Assembly: GCF_014490575.1 (NCBI RefSeq)
Contig: NZ_CP061033.1
Location: 1,054,001 to 1,118,000, forward strand
DNA length: 64,000 nucleotides
DNA from: Corynebacterium zhongnanshanii
GTDB taxonomy: Bacteria; Actinomycetota; Actinomycetes; Mycobacteriales; Mycobacteriaceae
Reading direction: 5' to 3'
Each line of letters starts with the position of its first letter. Position 1 is the stretch's first letter. Made by a program: the position numbers and the translations under genes. This document shows, in pieces, positions 55,857 through 64,000 of this stretch. The notes under the pieces were generated by a model that worked only from the letters and a program-made list of their open reading frames with translations, was not told the DNA's origin and ran no database searches.

Positions 55857-56798
55857 GTGTCTGAGAACATGTACGATCTGGAGTACCCCGCCCCCGTTGT
55901 GCACGGTGATCAGTCAGATTCTCCTGTGCCTCTCATCGTCGCTCTTCAGGGCTATGCGGACGCCGGCCAAGCCGTGGTAAATGTGGGCACTCATCTGCTC
56001 CAGGCACTGGATAATCAGCTGGTTGCATCCTTTAACCTGGATCAACTCGTGGACTACCGCTCACGCCGGCCTGGAGTCACCCTCGATCACAACAGCATTG
56101 TGGACAGTGACCGGATGAGTTTGAACCTCCACGTGTTGAAAGATGACAGCGGGCAACCCTTCCTGCTGCTGGCCGGGCCTGAGCCGGACCTGAAGTGGGA
56201 GGCCTTCTCCGATTCTGTAGTGCAGCTTGCTCGGCGGCTGAACGTCCACCGCGTGGTCTCGCTGTACTCTGCGCCCATGACCGTGCCGCACACTCGGCCG
56301 TTGATTGTTTCCGCGCATGCCTCGGATCCTGCGTTGCTGAAGGACTTCGCCACGTGGGATTCCAGGATGATTATTCCGGGTGCTGCTTCCCTGGAGACGG
56401 AGTTGAAACTCGCCCGCAGCGGTGTAGAAACGGTTGGGCTGACCGCCCACGTGCCGCACTACATTGCCGCGAACGATTACCCAGAGGCCACGGTCAAGCT
56501 CCTGCAGGCCGTATCCTCCACGATTGATCGCGAGTTCCCCCTGTCTGCCTTGGAGGGCGATCAATCCCGCGTCCAGCAGCAGCTGGAGAATCAAATGGAG
56601 GATTCGCCGGAGATCGCCCAAGTGGTGCAGGCGCTGGAGGGGCAATACGACGCCGAGGTGGAGCGACGTCGGCGTCGTCGGGAGAACAACCTGTTGCAGC
56701 CAGGCGAGGAGATCCCCACCGGCGACGAATTGGGTGCGGAGTTCGAGGCGTTCCTAGCGGATGTGGCGGATAAGGACACGGAGCCCGGCGACGACTAG
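55857..56798 (+). CDS. PAC2-family protein
   Basis: A 313-residue soluble protein of the PAC2 (proteasome assembly chaperone 2-like) family. Seen: LIVALQGYADAGQAVVNVGTHLLQALDNQLVASF near 25-60, the DYRSRRP block, and a C-terminal helical stretch with an Arg run (VERRRRRRENNLLQ). Actinobacterial members such as Rv2714 are structurally known but without settled function. GTG 55857 is used since GAAGGAG lies 6 nt upstream; an ATG 5 codons earlier has none. Probably read together with the downstream DUF3516 helicase. Confidence 0.9.
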   Translation: MSENMYDLEYPAPVVHGDQSDSPVPLIVALQGYADAGQAVVNVGTHLLQALDNQLVASFNLDQLVDYRSRRPGVTLDHNSIVDSDRMSLNLHVLKDDSGQPFLLLAGPEPDLKWEAFSDSVVQLARRLNVHRVVSLYSAPMTVPHTRPLIVSAHASDPALLKDFATWDSRMIIPGAASLETELKLARSGVETVGLTAHVPHYIAANDYPEATVKLLQAVSSTIDREFPLSALEGDQSRVQQQLENQMEDSPEIAQVVQALEGQYDAEVERRRRRRENNLLQPGEEIPTGDELGAEFEAFLADVADKDTEPGDD

Positions 56799-56816
56799 CG
56801 GCGCCGACCGGCTCTG

Positions 56817-56822
56817 TACAGT
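56817..56822 (+). promoter_or_regulatory. -10-like box before the DUF3516 helicase
   Basis: TACAGT, 57 nt before GTG 56880; overlaps the left arm of the inverted repeat at 56821. Confidence 0.3.
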
Positions 56823-56863
56823 GGAGGTAACTACTTACGAGGGGTGACCTACATTACCTCCAC
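56821..56863 (+). repeat. Perfect 10-bp inverted repeat in the leader of the DUF3516 helicase
   Basis: GTGGAGGTAA (56821-56830) and its exact reverse complement TTACCTCCAC (56854-56863), 23 nt apart. The right arm ends 16 nt before GTG 56880. It could be an operator or, in RNA, a hairpin near the ribosome site. Confidence 0.85.
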
Positions 56864-56879
56864 GCAGAAAGGACGTCCC

Positions 56880-59438
56880 GTGGGCATTGCGGCACAACTG
56901 GCGGAACTGCTTCCCGACCTAGACGAGGTACCAGAATCGCTGGTTGATGACGCGATCTTGGAGTCCTTCCTCGGTTGGACGCGTGATCGTGGGATCACGC
57001 TCTACCCCGCCCAGGAGGAGGCCGCCACTGCATTGGTGGCGATGGATAACGTCATTCTGGCCACGCCGACGGGCTCCGGAAAATCTATGGTGGCCATTGC
57101 CGCGCACTTTATTGCGTTGGCGCGAAAGCAACGGAGCTTTTATACGGCACCCATTAAGGCGCTGGTGAGTGAAAAGTTCTTCGATTTGTGCCAGACGTTC
57201 GGACCCGAAAACGTCGGCATGATGACCGGCGATGCCACGGTCAATGGCAATGCGCCGATTATCTGCGCCACCGCGGAAATTGTGGCCAATATCGCGCTGC
57301 GCGACGGAAAGAATGCGCGCATTGACCAAGTGGTCATGGACGAGTTCCACTATTATTCGGAGCCCGACCGCGGGTGGGCTTGGCAGATTCCTCTGCTGGA
57401 GTTGCCGCAGGCACAGTTTTTATTGATGAGCGCCACGCTGGGTAACACGGAGTGGTTGGAAAAAGATCTCTCTGAACGCACTGGCCGCACCAGCACGTTG
57501 GTGAGTGGGTCGGTGCGCCCTGTTCCGTTGGAGTTTGACTACGTCTACACCCCGGTGCACGAGACGATTCAGAACCTGATCCACGAGGGCCTGTCTCCCA
57601 TCTACGTGGTGCATTTCAGCCAACGGGAGGCGATCGAACGGGCGCAGTCCTTGACCAGCATGTCTCTGGTGGATGAAGAAGCCAAGAAGGCGATCGCAGA
57701 GGGCATTGGCTCCTTCAGGTTCAGTTCTGCCTTCGGTAAGACGCTCTCGCGGCTTCTGCGGCGCGGCATTGGTGTGCATCACGCTGGAATGCTGCCGAAG
57801 TACCGGCGTTTGGTGGAAAAGCTTTCCCAAGCCGGCCTGCTGAAAGTCATTTGTGGCACCGATACTTTGGGCGTGGGGATTAACGTCCCTATTCGCACGG
57901 TTCTGATGACCGGTCTTGCAAAATACGACGGCGTGAAGCAACGCCTGGTGAAATCCCGCGAGTTCCATCAAATTGCCGGCCGCGCCGGCAGAGCCGGTTA
58001 TGACACCAAGGGAACGGTAATTATTCAAGCTCCTGAGCACGAGATCGAGAATTATCGCCTTCGCGAACGCGCCGGTTCTGATCCCAAGAAGCTCAAAAAG
58101 CTTCGCAAGAAATCAGCCCCGGAGGGTCAGGTTGTGTGGACGGAAAAGACCTTTGACCGCCTCAGCGTGGCCGAGCCCGAGGAGCTGATGAGCCAGTTCC
58201 GCATGTCTCACTCCATGCTGCTCAACGTGGTGGCGCGCGAGCAATGGACCTATGAGGCTCTCGAGAATCTTCTGCGCACCAACCATGACTCTCGCGCCAA
58301 GCAGAACAAGTCCATTATCCACACCATCGAGCTGTATCGCGGGCTGATCAACGCAGGCATTGTGGAGGAGTTTCCCGATGACACACCGTCGGGCCTGAAC
58401 GCGCGTCTGACGCAGGACATGCAGCGCGACTTCGCCCTGAATCAGCCCCTGTCCCCCTTCGCGTTGGCCGCGCTGGACCTGTTGGATCCCGAGTCGGAGA
58501 CATACACCCTGGACATCATCTCCACCTTCGAGGCCGTGTTGGACGATCCGCGCCAGGTGCTGCTGGCCCAACGCGCGCACGCCCGCGGCGAGGAGATCGC
58601 CGCTCTGAAGGCCGAAGGGGTGGACTACACCGAGCGGATGGCCATCGTGGAAGATATTTCCTGGCCACAGCCGCTGGCCGACGAGCTGGAGGAGGCCTAC
58701 GAGACCTTCTGCGAGGGCAACCCCTGGGCACGCGATTTTGAATTGAGCCCGAAGTCCGTGGTGCGTGACATGATCGAAAAGGCCATGACGTTCAGCGATC
58801 TCATCGCCACCTATAGCTTGGGACGTTCCGAGGGCGTGGTGCTGCGATACCTGACCGACGCCTGGCGCACGTTGGAACATTCAGTCCCACTCACGCATCG
58901 GACCGAGGAGTTGGAGGACATCCTGGTGTGGCTGGGAGAGCTCATTCGCCAGGTTGATTCCTCCCTCATCGACGAGTGGACGGCCATGGCCGATCCGGAT
59001 GCCAGCCTGACTGAAGAGCAGGTCCAGGAGCTGGCCTACGGAGTGGAGGATCCGTCATTGCTGACGAGCAACCCTCGTGCGCTCAAGCGCATGGTGCGCA
59101 ATCACTTCTTCCGCCACGTGGAGTTGTTCGCCTTCGAGAAGGAGGAGCAGCTGGAGACGTTGGACTCCTACCTGGACTCGCCCCCAGACTGGCCGACTGC
59201 CATGGATCACTACTTCGAGGAGTATGCCGACGTAGGACTGGACGCAGCCGCGCGGGCCTCCCACATGATCCTCATCCGTGAAGGTGAGGGCGACGAGAAG
59301 AACTTCTGGTTCGTTCGCCAGATTATCGACGACCCCGAGGGCGACCATGGGTGGGCGTTGGAAGGCGTGGTGGACCTTGACGAAACCGATGAGGCCGGCG
59401 AGGTGCGCTTGGGCGAGCTCAAGATCGTCGAGGGCTAG
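56880..59438 (+). CDS. DEAD/DEAH-box helicase with DUF3516 domain
   Basis: An 852-residue superfamily II helicase of the Ski2-like type. Walker A ATPTGSGKSM near 62, DEFH-like box VVMDEFHYYSEPDRGW, motif III LLMSATLGN, and QIAGRAGRAG motif VI near 370 are intact. The C-terminal half matches DUF3516, known from actinobacteria; RNA or DNA substrate is not known. GTG 56880 has AAAGGA 7 nt upstream; the frame reaches 56844 through the inverted repeat, which I treat as leader. Its stop shares CTAG with oxyR. Confidence 0.92.
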   Translation: MGIAAQLAELLPDLDEVPESLVDDAILESFLGWTRDRGITLYPAQEEAATALVAMDNVILATPTGSGKSMVAIAAHFIALARKQRSFYTAPIKALVSEKFFDLCQTFGPENVGMMTGDATVNGNAPIICATAEIVANIALRDGKNARIDQVVMDEFHYYSEPDRGWAWQIPLLELPQAQFLLMSATLGNTEWLEKDLSERTGRTSTLVSGSVRPVPLEFDYVYTPVHETIQNLIHEGLSPIYVVHFSQREAIERAQSLTSMSLVDEEAKKAIAEGIGSFRFSSAFGKTLSRLLRRGIGVHHAGMLPKYRRLVEKLSQAGLLKVICGTDTLGVGINVPIRTVLMTGLAKYDGVKQRLVKSREFHQIAGRAGRAGYDTKGTVIIQAPEHEIENYRLRERAGSDPKKLKKLRKKSAPEGQVVWTEKTFDRLSVAEPEELMSQFRMSHSMLLNVVAREQWTYEALENLLRTNHDSRAKQNKSIIHTIELYRGLINAGIVEEFPDDTPSGLNARLTQDMQRDFALNQPLSPFALAALDLLDPESETYTLDIISTFEAVLDDPRQVLLAQRAHARGEEIAALKAEGVDYTERMAIVEDISWPQPLADELEEAYETFCEGNPWARDFELSPKSVVRDMIEKAMTFSDLIATYSLGRSEGVVLRYLTDAWRTLEHSVPLTHRTEELEDILVWLGELIRQVDSSLIDEWTAMADPDASLTEEQVQELAYGVEDPSLLTSNPRALKRMVRNHFFRHVELFAFEKEEQLETLDSYLDSPPDWPTAMDHYFEEYADVGLDAAARASHMILIREGEGDEKNFWFVRQIIDDPEGDHGWALEGVVDLDETDEAGEVRLGELKIVEG

Positions 59439-60412
59439 CGCCGCGGTGCCATCACCGAGCGCTCCACGATCTCGCGGCTTCGTGTCACCACGTCGTGGTA
59501 CGTGTTTTCCAGGATCCGTCCCAGGGCCCTAAACTCCTCCACCTGCACGGAACTGTTTCTGTAGACGAGTTCTACCGTCCGACTCGCCGTGCGTGCCCCA
59601 CCCTTGATGGTCGCAATGCCAAGCCCGGGGCGTTGGCACTCCGCTTCCACTGCCGACAGCGGGATCAAGGTGGAGCCCAGGCCTGCGGCCACCATTTGCA
59701 CAATCGTGGACAATCCGGCAGCCCGGGTGCGATCGTGCTGAGGATTGGTGCTCAGTTCCGCGCGGCGGCAGATGTTTAGCACCTGATCGCGCAGACAGTG
59801 CCCTTCGTCGAGCAGCAGCAGATCCAATGCCTCGAGCTCGCGCACACTCACATCGCGGCGTCCAGCCAGCGGACTAGACGACGGCACAATGAGCACAAAC
59901 TCTTCGGTGTACAGCTCAGTGGAGTCCAGTCCCTTCACGTCTTCTCCCCCGGCGATGATCGCCACGTCGATTTTTCCCTGTCGCAGGGAATCGCTGAGGC
60001 TCGACGTCTGCCCCTCAATAATGTGGGGTTGAAGGTCCGGGGCTTCGGAAGGCAGGCGCTTCAAGAATCCCGGGAGGATGAACGGGGCGATGGTGGGAAT
60101 GATGCCCACCGTAAACTCCCCGATCAACGCCCCGTGCCCTCCTTTGGCCAAGGCAACCAAGCAGTCCAGGCTATCCAGCGTGGCGCGAGCGTGCGGAAGC
60201 AGGCTGCGCCCCACGGGGGTGACGATGACTCGCCGGGTGGAGCGTTCAATCAGCTGCGCTCCCAGACCCATCTCCAAGGCGTTCAAACCCTGAGACAGCG
60301 ATGGCTGGGAGATTCCCAGCTGTATCGCCGCGGTACCGAAGTGACCGGTCTCAGCGATAGTCGTAAAAGTTCTCAGTTGAGAGATCGTGGGGCGATACTC
60401 GCGTGGGCTCAC
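59435..60412 (-). CDS. oxyR: Hydrogen peroxide-inducible LysR-type regulator OxyR
   Basis: Redox-sensing transcription factor, 325 aa. N-terminal winged helix (ISQLRTFTTIAETGHFGTAAIQLGISQPSLSQ) and the redox pair C206 and C215 (GHCLRDQVLNIC), with the same 9-residue step as E. coli C199-C208. In corynebacteria OxyR represses catalase, dps and others; none of these genes is in the window. GTG 60412 is chosen as AGAAAGGATG lies 6 nt upstream and homologues begin VSPREYRPT. Divergent from hrpA, convergent with the DUF3516 helicase. Confidence 0.95.
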   Translation of the reverse strand: MSPREYRPTISQLRTFTTIAETGHFGTAAIQLGISQPSLSQGLNALEMGLGAQLIERSTRRVIVTPVGRSLLPHARATLDSLDCLVALAKGGHGALIGEFTVGIIPTIAPFILPGFLKRLPSEAPDLQPHIIEGQTSSLSDSLRQGKIDVAIIAGGEDVKGLDSTELYTEEFVLIVPSSSPLAGRRDVSVRELEALDLLLLDEGHCLRDQVLNICRRAELSTNPQHDRTRAAGLSTIVQMVAAGLGSTLIPLSAVEAECQRPGLGIATIKGGARTASRTVELVYRNSSVQVEEFRALGRILENTYHDVVTRSREIVERSVMAPRR

Positions 60413-60555
60413 GGCTGCATCCTTTCTTCCTTCAAATGTGCTTAGTCTACTCATAATTAGTTTCTCTTGTGAAGAATATTAACAATTATGTTTCGCGACA
60501 AAGGTTAAGCCTATGCAACAGCGTCCATTGTGAGAGGTCGCGCAGCAACACTTGA

Positions 60556-60561
60556 TAGACT
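60556..60561 (+). promoter_or_regulatory. -10 box of hrpA, leaderless spacing
   Basis: TAGACT ends 7 nt before GTG 60569; no Shine-Dalgarno. The 156-bp gap to oxyR is AT-rich next to oxyR. Confidence 0.5.
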
Positions 60562-60568
60562 CTGTCCA

Positions 60569-63500
60569 GTGAACACGCCCAAGGACACCCGCGCTCGTAA
60601 GCCTCGCACGCACGCCAAGTCTCACTCCCGGCACCGTAGAAACCGCCCGTTGCGGACCATCCCCCCGATGACGTACCCCGACCTTCCCGTCTCTGACCGG
60701 AGGCAGGAAATCATGGATGCCATCAGCGCCCACCAGGTGGTCATCATCGCCGGAGAAACGGGATCGGGAAAAACCACTCAGATCCCGAAGATGTGTCTTG
60801 ACCTGGGCCGTGGGCGTCGGAAAATCATCGGGCACACCCAGCCCCGCCGCATCGCAGCACGCAGCGTGGCGGAGCGCATCGCAGAAGAGACGAACTGCAC
60901 CATCGGCGACCCCGCATCCCTCGTGGGATACAAGATACGATTCGACGACACCCTCTCGTCCCACACCGCCGTGAAATTGATGACCGATGGCGTGCTGCTC
61001 AACGAGATTCAGCACGATCGTCTCTTGCACGACTACGACACCATCATCATCGACGAGGCCCACGAGCGCTCCCTCAACATCGACTACCTCCTGGGCTACC
61101 TCAAGCAGCTGCTTCCCCGCCGCCCCGATCTGAAGGTCATCATCACCTCAGCGACGATCGACCCCGAAAGCTTTGCCGAACATTTCAAGGATGCCGACGG
61201 CGAACCCGCCCCCATCATCGAAGTGTCCGGGCGAACCTACCCTGTCGAGGTGCGTTATCGGCCACTGTATACCGAAAGGCTCAACGAGAAAACAGGTGAG
61301 ATCGTTCGCGACGAGATCGACCCCCTCGACGGCCTGGTCGCAGCCTGTCAGGAACTCATGCGGGAAGGCCAGGGAGACATCCTGTGCTTCTTCTCCGGCG
61401 AGAGAGAGATTCGCGACGCCGCCGAGGTGCTCTCGGGAGAATTCACCGCGAAGGGACGCGGGCCCGGCGTCGATATCCTCCCCCTGTTTGGTCGTTTGTC
61501 TAACGCGGAACAGCATCGCGTGTTCCAGCCGCAAGGAACACGGCGACGCATCGTGCTGGCGACCAACATCGCGGAGACGTCCCTGACAGTGCCGGGGATC
61601 CACTACGTGATCGACACCGGCGTGGCCAGGATTTCCCGCTATTCCCACAGGACCAAGGTTCAGCGCCTTCCGGTGGAGCCCATCAGCCAGGCCAGCGCTC
61701 AGCAGCGTTCGGGACGCTGTGGACGTACCGCCGACGGCATCGCCATCCGGCTGTACTCGGAGGAGGACTTCGAGGCTCGGCCGGAGTTCACCGACCCGGA
61801 GATCCTGCGCACGCACCTGGCGAGCGTCATCCTGTCCATGGCGGCGTTGAATCTTGGGTCTATCGAGGAGTTTCCGTTTATTCAGGCGCCAGATCGTCGG
61901 TCGATTCGCGATGGTGTTGCCCTGCTGCAGGAGCTGGGGGCGCTCACCCCGGATAAAAGGCAAGAGTTGACGCCCATCGGCCGCGACCTGGCGCGCATCC
62001 CTACGGACCCGCGTCTTGCCCGCATGCTTGTGGAAGGCCACCGCAACAACGTCATGGAACCACTGTGCGTGATCGTGGCCGCGCTCAGCATCCAGGACGT
62101 GCGGGAGCGCCCGTTGGAGCACCAGCAGAAGGCCGACGAGCTGCACGCCCGCTTCGCCGCCGATTCTGATTTCATCGGCGTGCTTCGCCTGTGGAACTAC
62201 CTGCAGGAACAGCGGCAGTCGCTGTCCGGTAATCAATTCCGGAAGCTTTGCCAGCAGGAGTTCCTGCACTACATGCGCATCCGGGAATGGATGGATCTGG
62301 TCCGTCAGCTGCTGACCGTCATTCAGGACTTGTCCTGGTCTATCCCGAACATCCCCCACGTGCGTGAATTAGTGTTCGCCGCGGACAGCATCAACGAGGA
62401 CATGATTCACAAATCCATCCTCTCGGGCTTACTCACCCATGTGGGCATGCGTGAGGGAAACTCGAAGCAGTTTACGGGCACCCGGAACTCCCGCTTTGTG
62501 ATCCACCCTTCCAGCCACGCGGCTAAAAAGCCGCCACAGTGGGTAATGGCTGCCGAGCTGGTCGAAACCAGTCAGATCTTCGCGCGCTCTGTGGCCCCCA
62601 TTGCGCCGGAGTGGCTGGAAGAGTTGGCTCCGCACCTAACCAAAACCACCTATTCGGAGCCGCACTGGTCTTCCAGGAAGGGCGCCGCCATGGCGACTCA
62701 GAAGGTTTTGCTGTTGGGGCTGCCTGTCATTGCGGATCGGCCTGTCTTGCTGGGCAAGGTTGATAAGGAGACTGCCCGCGAGCTCTTCATCCGCCATGCG
62801 CTGGTGGAGGGTGACTGGCGGACTCGCCACCACTTCTACAAGCACAATCTGGAGCTTCTGGAGCAAGCCAGCTCTTTGGAGGATAAGGTTCGCCGCCGGG
62901 ACATTATCGTTGATGACCAGACACTCTTCGACTTCTACGACGCCCGCCTTCCCGACCACATTATCTCCGCCCGCCACTTTGATTCGTGGTGGAAGAAGGC
63001 CCGGCATAAGAATCCCGAGCGACTGAATTTCTCCCTCGACAAGCTCATTGAGTCTCACGAAGGCGCCGCGGAGGCCGATGAGTTTCCGGACACGTGGAAG
63101 CAGGGTTCGCTGGAGTTCGAGCTGTCCTATGTGTTCCGTCCCGGAGATCCCGATGACGGCATCACGATGCGCATTCCGCTGCCGCTGCTCGGCAATGTGT
63201 CCGCTGCCGATGCTCAGTGGCTGGTGGCGGGCATGAGGCAGGAATTGGTCATTGTTCTGATCAAGTCCCTGCCGAAGGCTTTGCGCACCTCGGTGGTGCC
63301 GGCGAATCAGTTTGCTGAGCAAGCGTTAAAGCGCATGGTGCCTTTTGATGGCCCAATCGACGTGGCCTTGGCCGACGCGCTTCGGCAGCTGGGTGGTGTG
63401 GGCATTTCTGCCTCGGATTTCAATTGGGAGCGCGTGCCTGATCACCTGAGGATGCAGTTCGCGGCGATTGATCGCCGGGGGAAGGTGGTGAAGAAGTCTC

Positions 63501-64000
63501 GCGTTTTGGCTGATTTGCAGACGTCTCTGAAGGCGCAGGTCACGAGTGCTGTGGCTCAAGCTTCTGCTCGGCAGGCACCGTCGCCGAACGATGGCGCTGC
63601 CCACTCCTCGCGTTCGGGTGGCACATCGACCGGTGATGTTCTCGCCTCGGCAGGGCGATGGGATGCCGACGGTATCGGGGTGATTCCGGAGACGATGTCC
63701 ACCGTGATTGATGGACAGACTGTCGAGACGTACCCGGCGTTGGTGAAGTCCCCTCAGGGTGTGGATCTGAAGGCATTCCCCTCGCAGCAGGCTGCTGCAG
63801 GCCAACAGTTCAAGTTCGTGCTGGACTCTATGACGTCGGCCTGTACCGTCTCTGCCCCGCAAATGCTGAAGGGCTTGCCGCTGCGTCAGAGAGTCGCGCT
63901 GGAAAGCGGTGTTGCAGGCGGTTTTGAGCCCCTGCTTGCCGATATTGTAACGGTGGCCTGCAAGGATATTCTGATGTCCGCGGGGCCGATTGTGCGTGAT
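60569..64000 (+). CDS. hrpA: ATP-dependent RNA helicase HrpA, C-terminus beyond window
   Basis: DEAH-box helicase; 1144 codons are visible and the frame is still open at the window end (full length in the family is about 1300 aa). A basic tail (PKDTRARKPRTHAKSHSRHRR) precedes Walker A AGETGSGKTTQIP near 61-73, then TQPRRIAARSVAERIAEE, the DEAH box IIIDEAHERSL, ITSATID, and QQRSGRCGRT motif VI, followed by winged-helix, OB-fold and the long HrpA C-terminal region. GTG 60569 is fixed by the -10 box 7 nt upstream and the start of conserved residues. Divergent from oxyR. Confidence 0.95.
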   Translation, partial: MNTPKDTRARKPRTHAKSHSRHRRNRPLRTIPPMTYPDLPVSDRRQEIMDAISAHQVVIIAGETGSGKTTQIPKMCLDLGRGRRKIIGHTQPRRIAARSVAERIAEETNCTIGDPASLVGYKIRFDDTLSSHTAVKLMTDGVLLNEIQHDRLLHDYDTIIIDEAHERSLNIDYLLGYLKQLLPRRPDLKVIITSATIDPESFAEHFKDADGEPAPIIEVSGRTYPVEVRYRPLYTERLNEKTGEIVRDEIDPLDGLVAACQELMREGQGDILCFFSGEREIRDAAEVLSGEFTAKGRGPGVDILPLFGRLSNAEQHRVFQPQGTRRRIVLATNIAETSLTVPGIHYVIDTGVARISRYSHRTKVQRLPVEPISQASAQQRSGRCGRTADGIAIRLYSEEDFEARPEFTDPEILRTHLASVILSMAALNLGSIEEFPFIQAPDRRSIRDGVALLQELGALTPDKRQELTPIGRDLARIPTDPRLARMLVEGHRNNVMEPLCVIVAALSIQDVRERPLEHQQKADELHARFAADSDFIGVLRLWNYLQEQRQSLSGNQFRKLCQQEFLHYMRIREWMDLVRQLLTVIQDLSWSIPNIPHVRELVFAADSINEDMIHKSILSGLLTHVGMREGNSKQFTGTRNSRFVIHPSSHAAKKPPQWVMAAELVETSQIFARSVAPIAPEWLEELAPHLTKTTYSEPHWSSRKGAAMATQKVLLLGLPVIADRPVLLGKVDKETARELFIRHALVEGDWRTRHHFYKHNLELLEQASSLEDKVRRRDIIVDDQTLFDFYDARLPDHIISARHFDSWWKKARHKNPERLNFSLDKLIESHEGAAEADEFPDTWKQGSLEFELSYVFRPGDPDDGITMRIPLPLLGNVSAADAQWLVAGMRQELVIVLIKSLPKALRTSVVPANQFAEQALKRMVPFDGPIDVALADALRQLGGVGISASDFNWERVPDHLRMQFAAIDRRGKVVKKSRVLADLQTSLKAQVTSAVAQASARQAPSPNDGAAHSSRSGGTSTGDVLASAGRWDADGIGVIPETMSTVIDGQTVETYPALVKSPQGVDLKAFPSQQAAAGQQFKFVLDSMTSACTVSAPQMLKGLPLRQRVALESGVAGGFEPLLADIVTVACKDILMSAGPIVRD

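Noticed and set aside
60500..60518. AAAGGTTAAGCCTATGC between oxyR and hrpA as a DtxR box
   Set aside because: Half-sites are off by one inserted base and the right arm is poor; spacing is critical in this palindrome.
61148..62359. A 403-codon frame antisense to hrpA
   Set aside because: Pure shadow of the helicase core with no conserved motif.
1..64000. CRISPR arrays, rRNA genes, transposases, toxin-antitoxin pairs, BGC-type clusters
   Set aside because: None found on reading both strands; short repeats seen are listed separately and are too few or too small.

Overview
The window reads as the core chromosome of a Corynebacterium (Actinobacteria, high-GC Gram-positive); I cannot fix the species. 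Evidence: the DtxR-type iron regulator carries every metal ligand at the C. diphtheriae positions (M10, H79, E83, H98, C102, E105, H106). There are genes for PIM and arabinan synthesis (pgsA, patA, pimA, aftC). SigA has a Lys/Ala-rich plus acidic N-terminus, sigB and dtxR are neighbours, and the gene order follows the mycobacterial order from memory (alaS...thrS, then aftC...dtxR). I found no insertion sequence, prophage, CRISPR array or rRNA.

Layout. 1-13.3 kb: the 3' part of alaS is cut off by the window edge, followed by rarA, an APH-fold protein, aspS, a membrane zinc peptidase, hisS, a glyoxalase II-like hydrolase, a membrane-anchored cyclophilin, rel and apt. 13.3-20.8 kb: an orphan peptide-binding lipoprotein (dciAE), secF, secD, yajC and ruvBAC. 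20.9-28.5 kb: yebC, tesB and a tightly overlapping phosphatidylinositol mannoside unit (thrS, HIT protein, pgsA, patA, pimA, unknown membrane protein). 28.6-30.7 kb: an accessory copC / small lipoprotein / Tat-exported DyP peroxidase operon. 30.9-31.7 kb: six tRNA genes (three identical Gly-GCC, Cys, two Val) with two clear terminators.

31.8-44.4 kb: aftC, msrB, hemY-hemE, a DUF3000 gene, dxs, then a chain of overlapping genes (TrmA-like methyltransferase, DUF3159, DUF3710, dut), DUF3093, DUF4193 and an inositol phosphatase. 44.4-54.4 kb: ppgK, sigA, two helicase/DUF genes, DUF3099, a methyltransferase coupled to dtd, sigB behind a SigH-like promoter, dtxR and galE. 54.4-64 kb: DUF4192, PAC2-family protein, DUF3516 helicase, oxyR, and hrpA, which runs off the window end.

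The genes serve translation, (p)ppGpp and purine salvage, Sec secretion, recombination, cell-envelope lipoglycan synthesis, heme and isoprenoid supply, and general transcription and stress control (SigA, SigB, DtxR, OxyR). I see no convincing undescribed defence or mobile system. The most interesting points are architectural: many promoters whose -10 box lies 6-8 nt from the start codon (probable leaderless mRNAs), -10 boxes that reuse a TAG stop codon, four convergent gene pairs sharing exactly 4 nt at their stops, an extracytoplasmic copper/peroxidase cassette with an unknown lipoprotein, and several unexplained short repeats.
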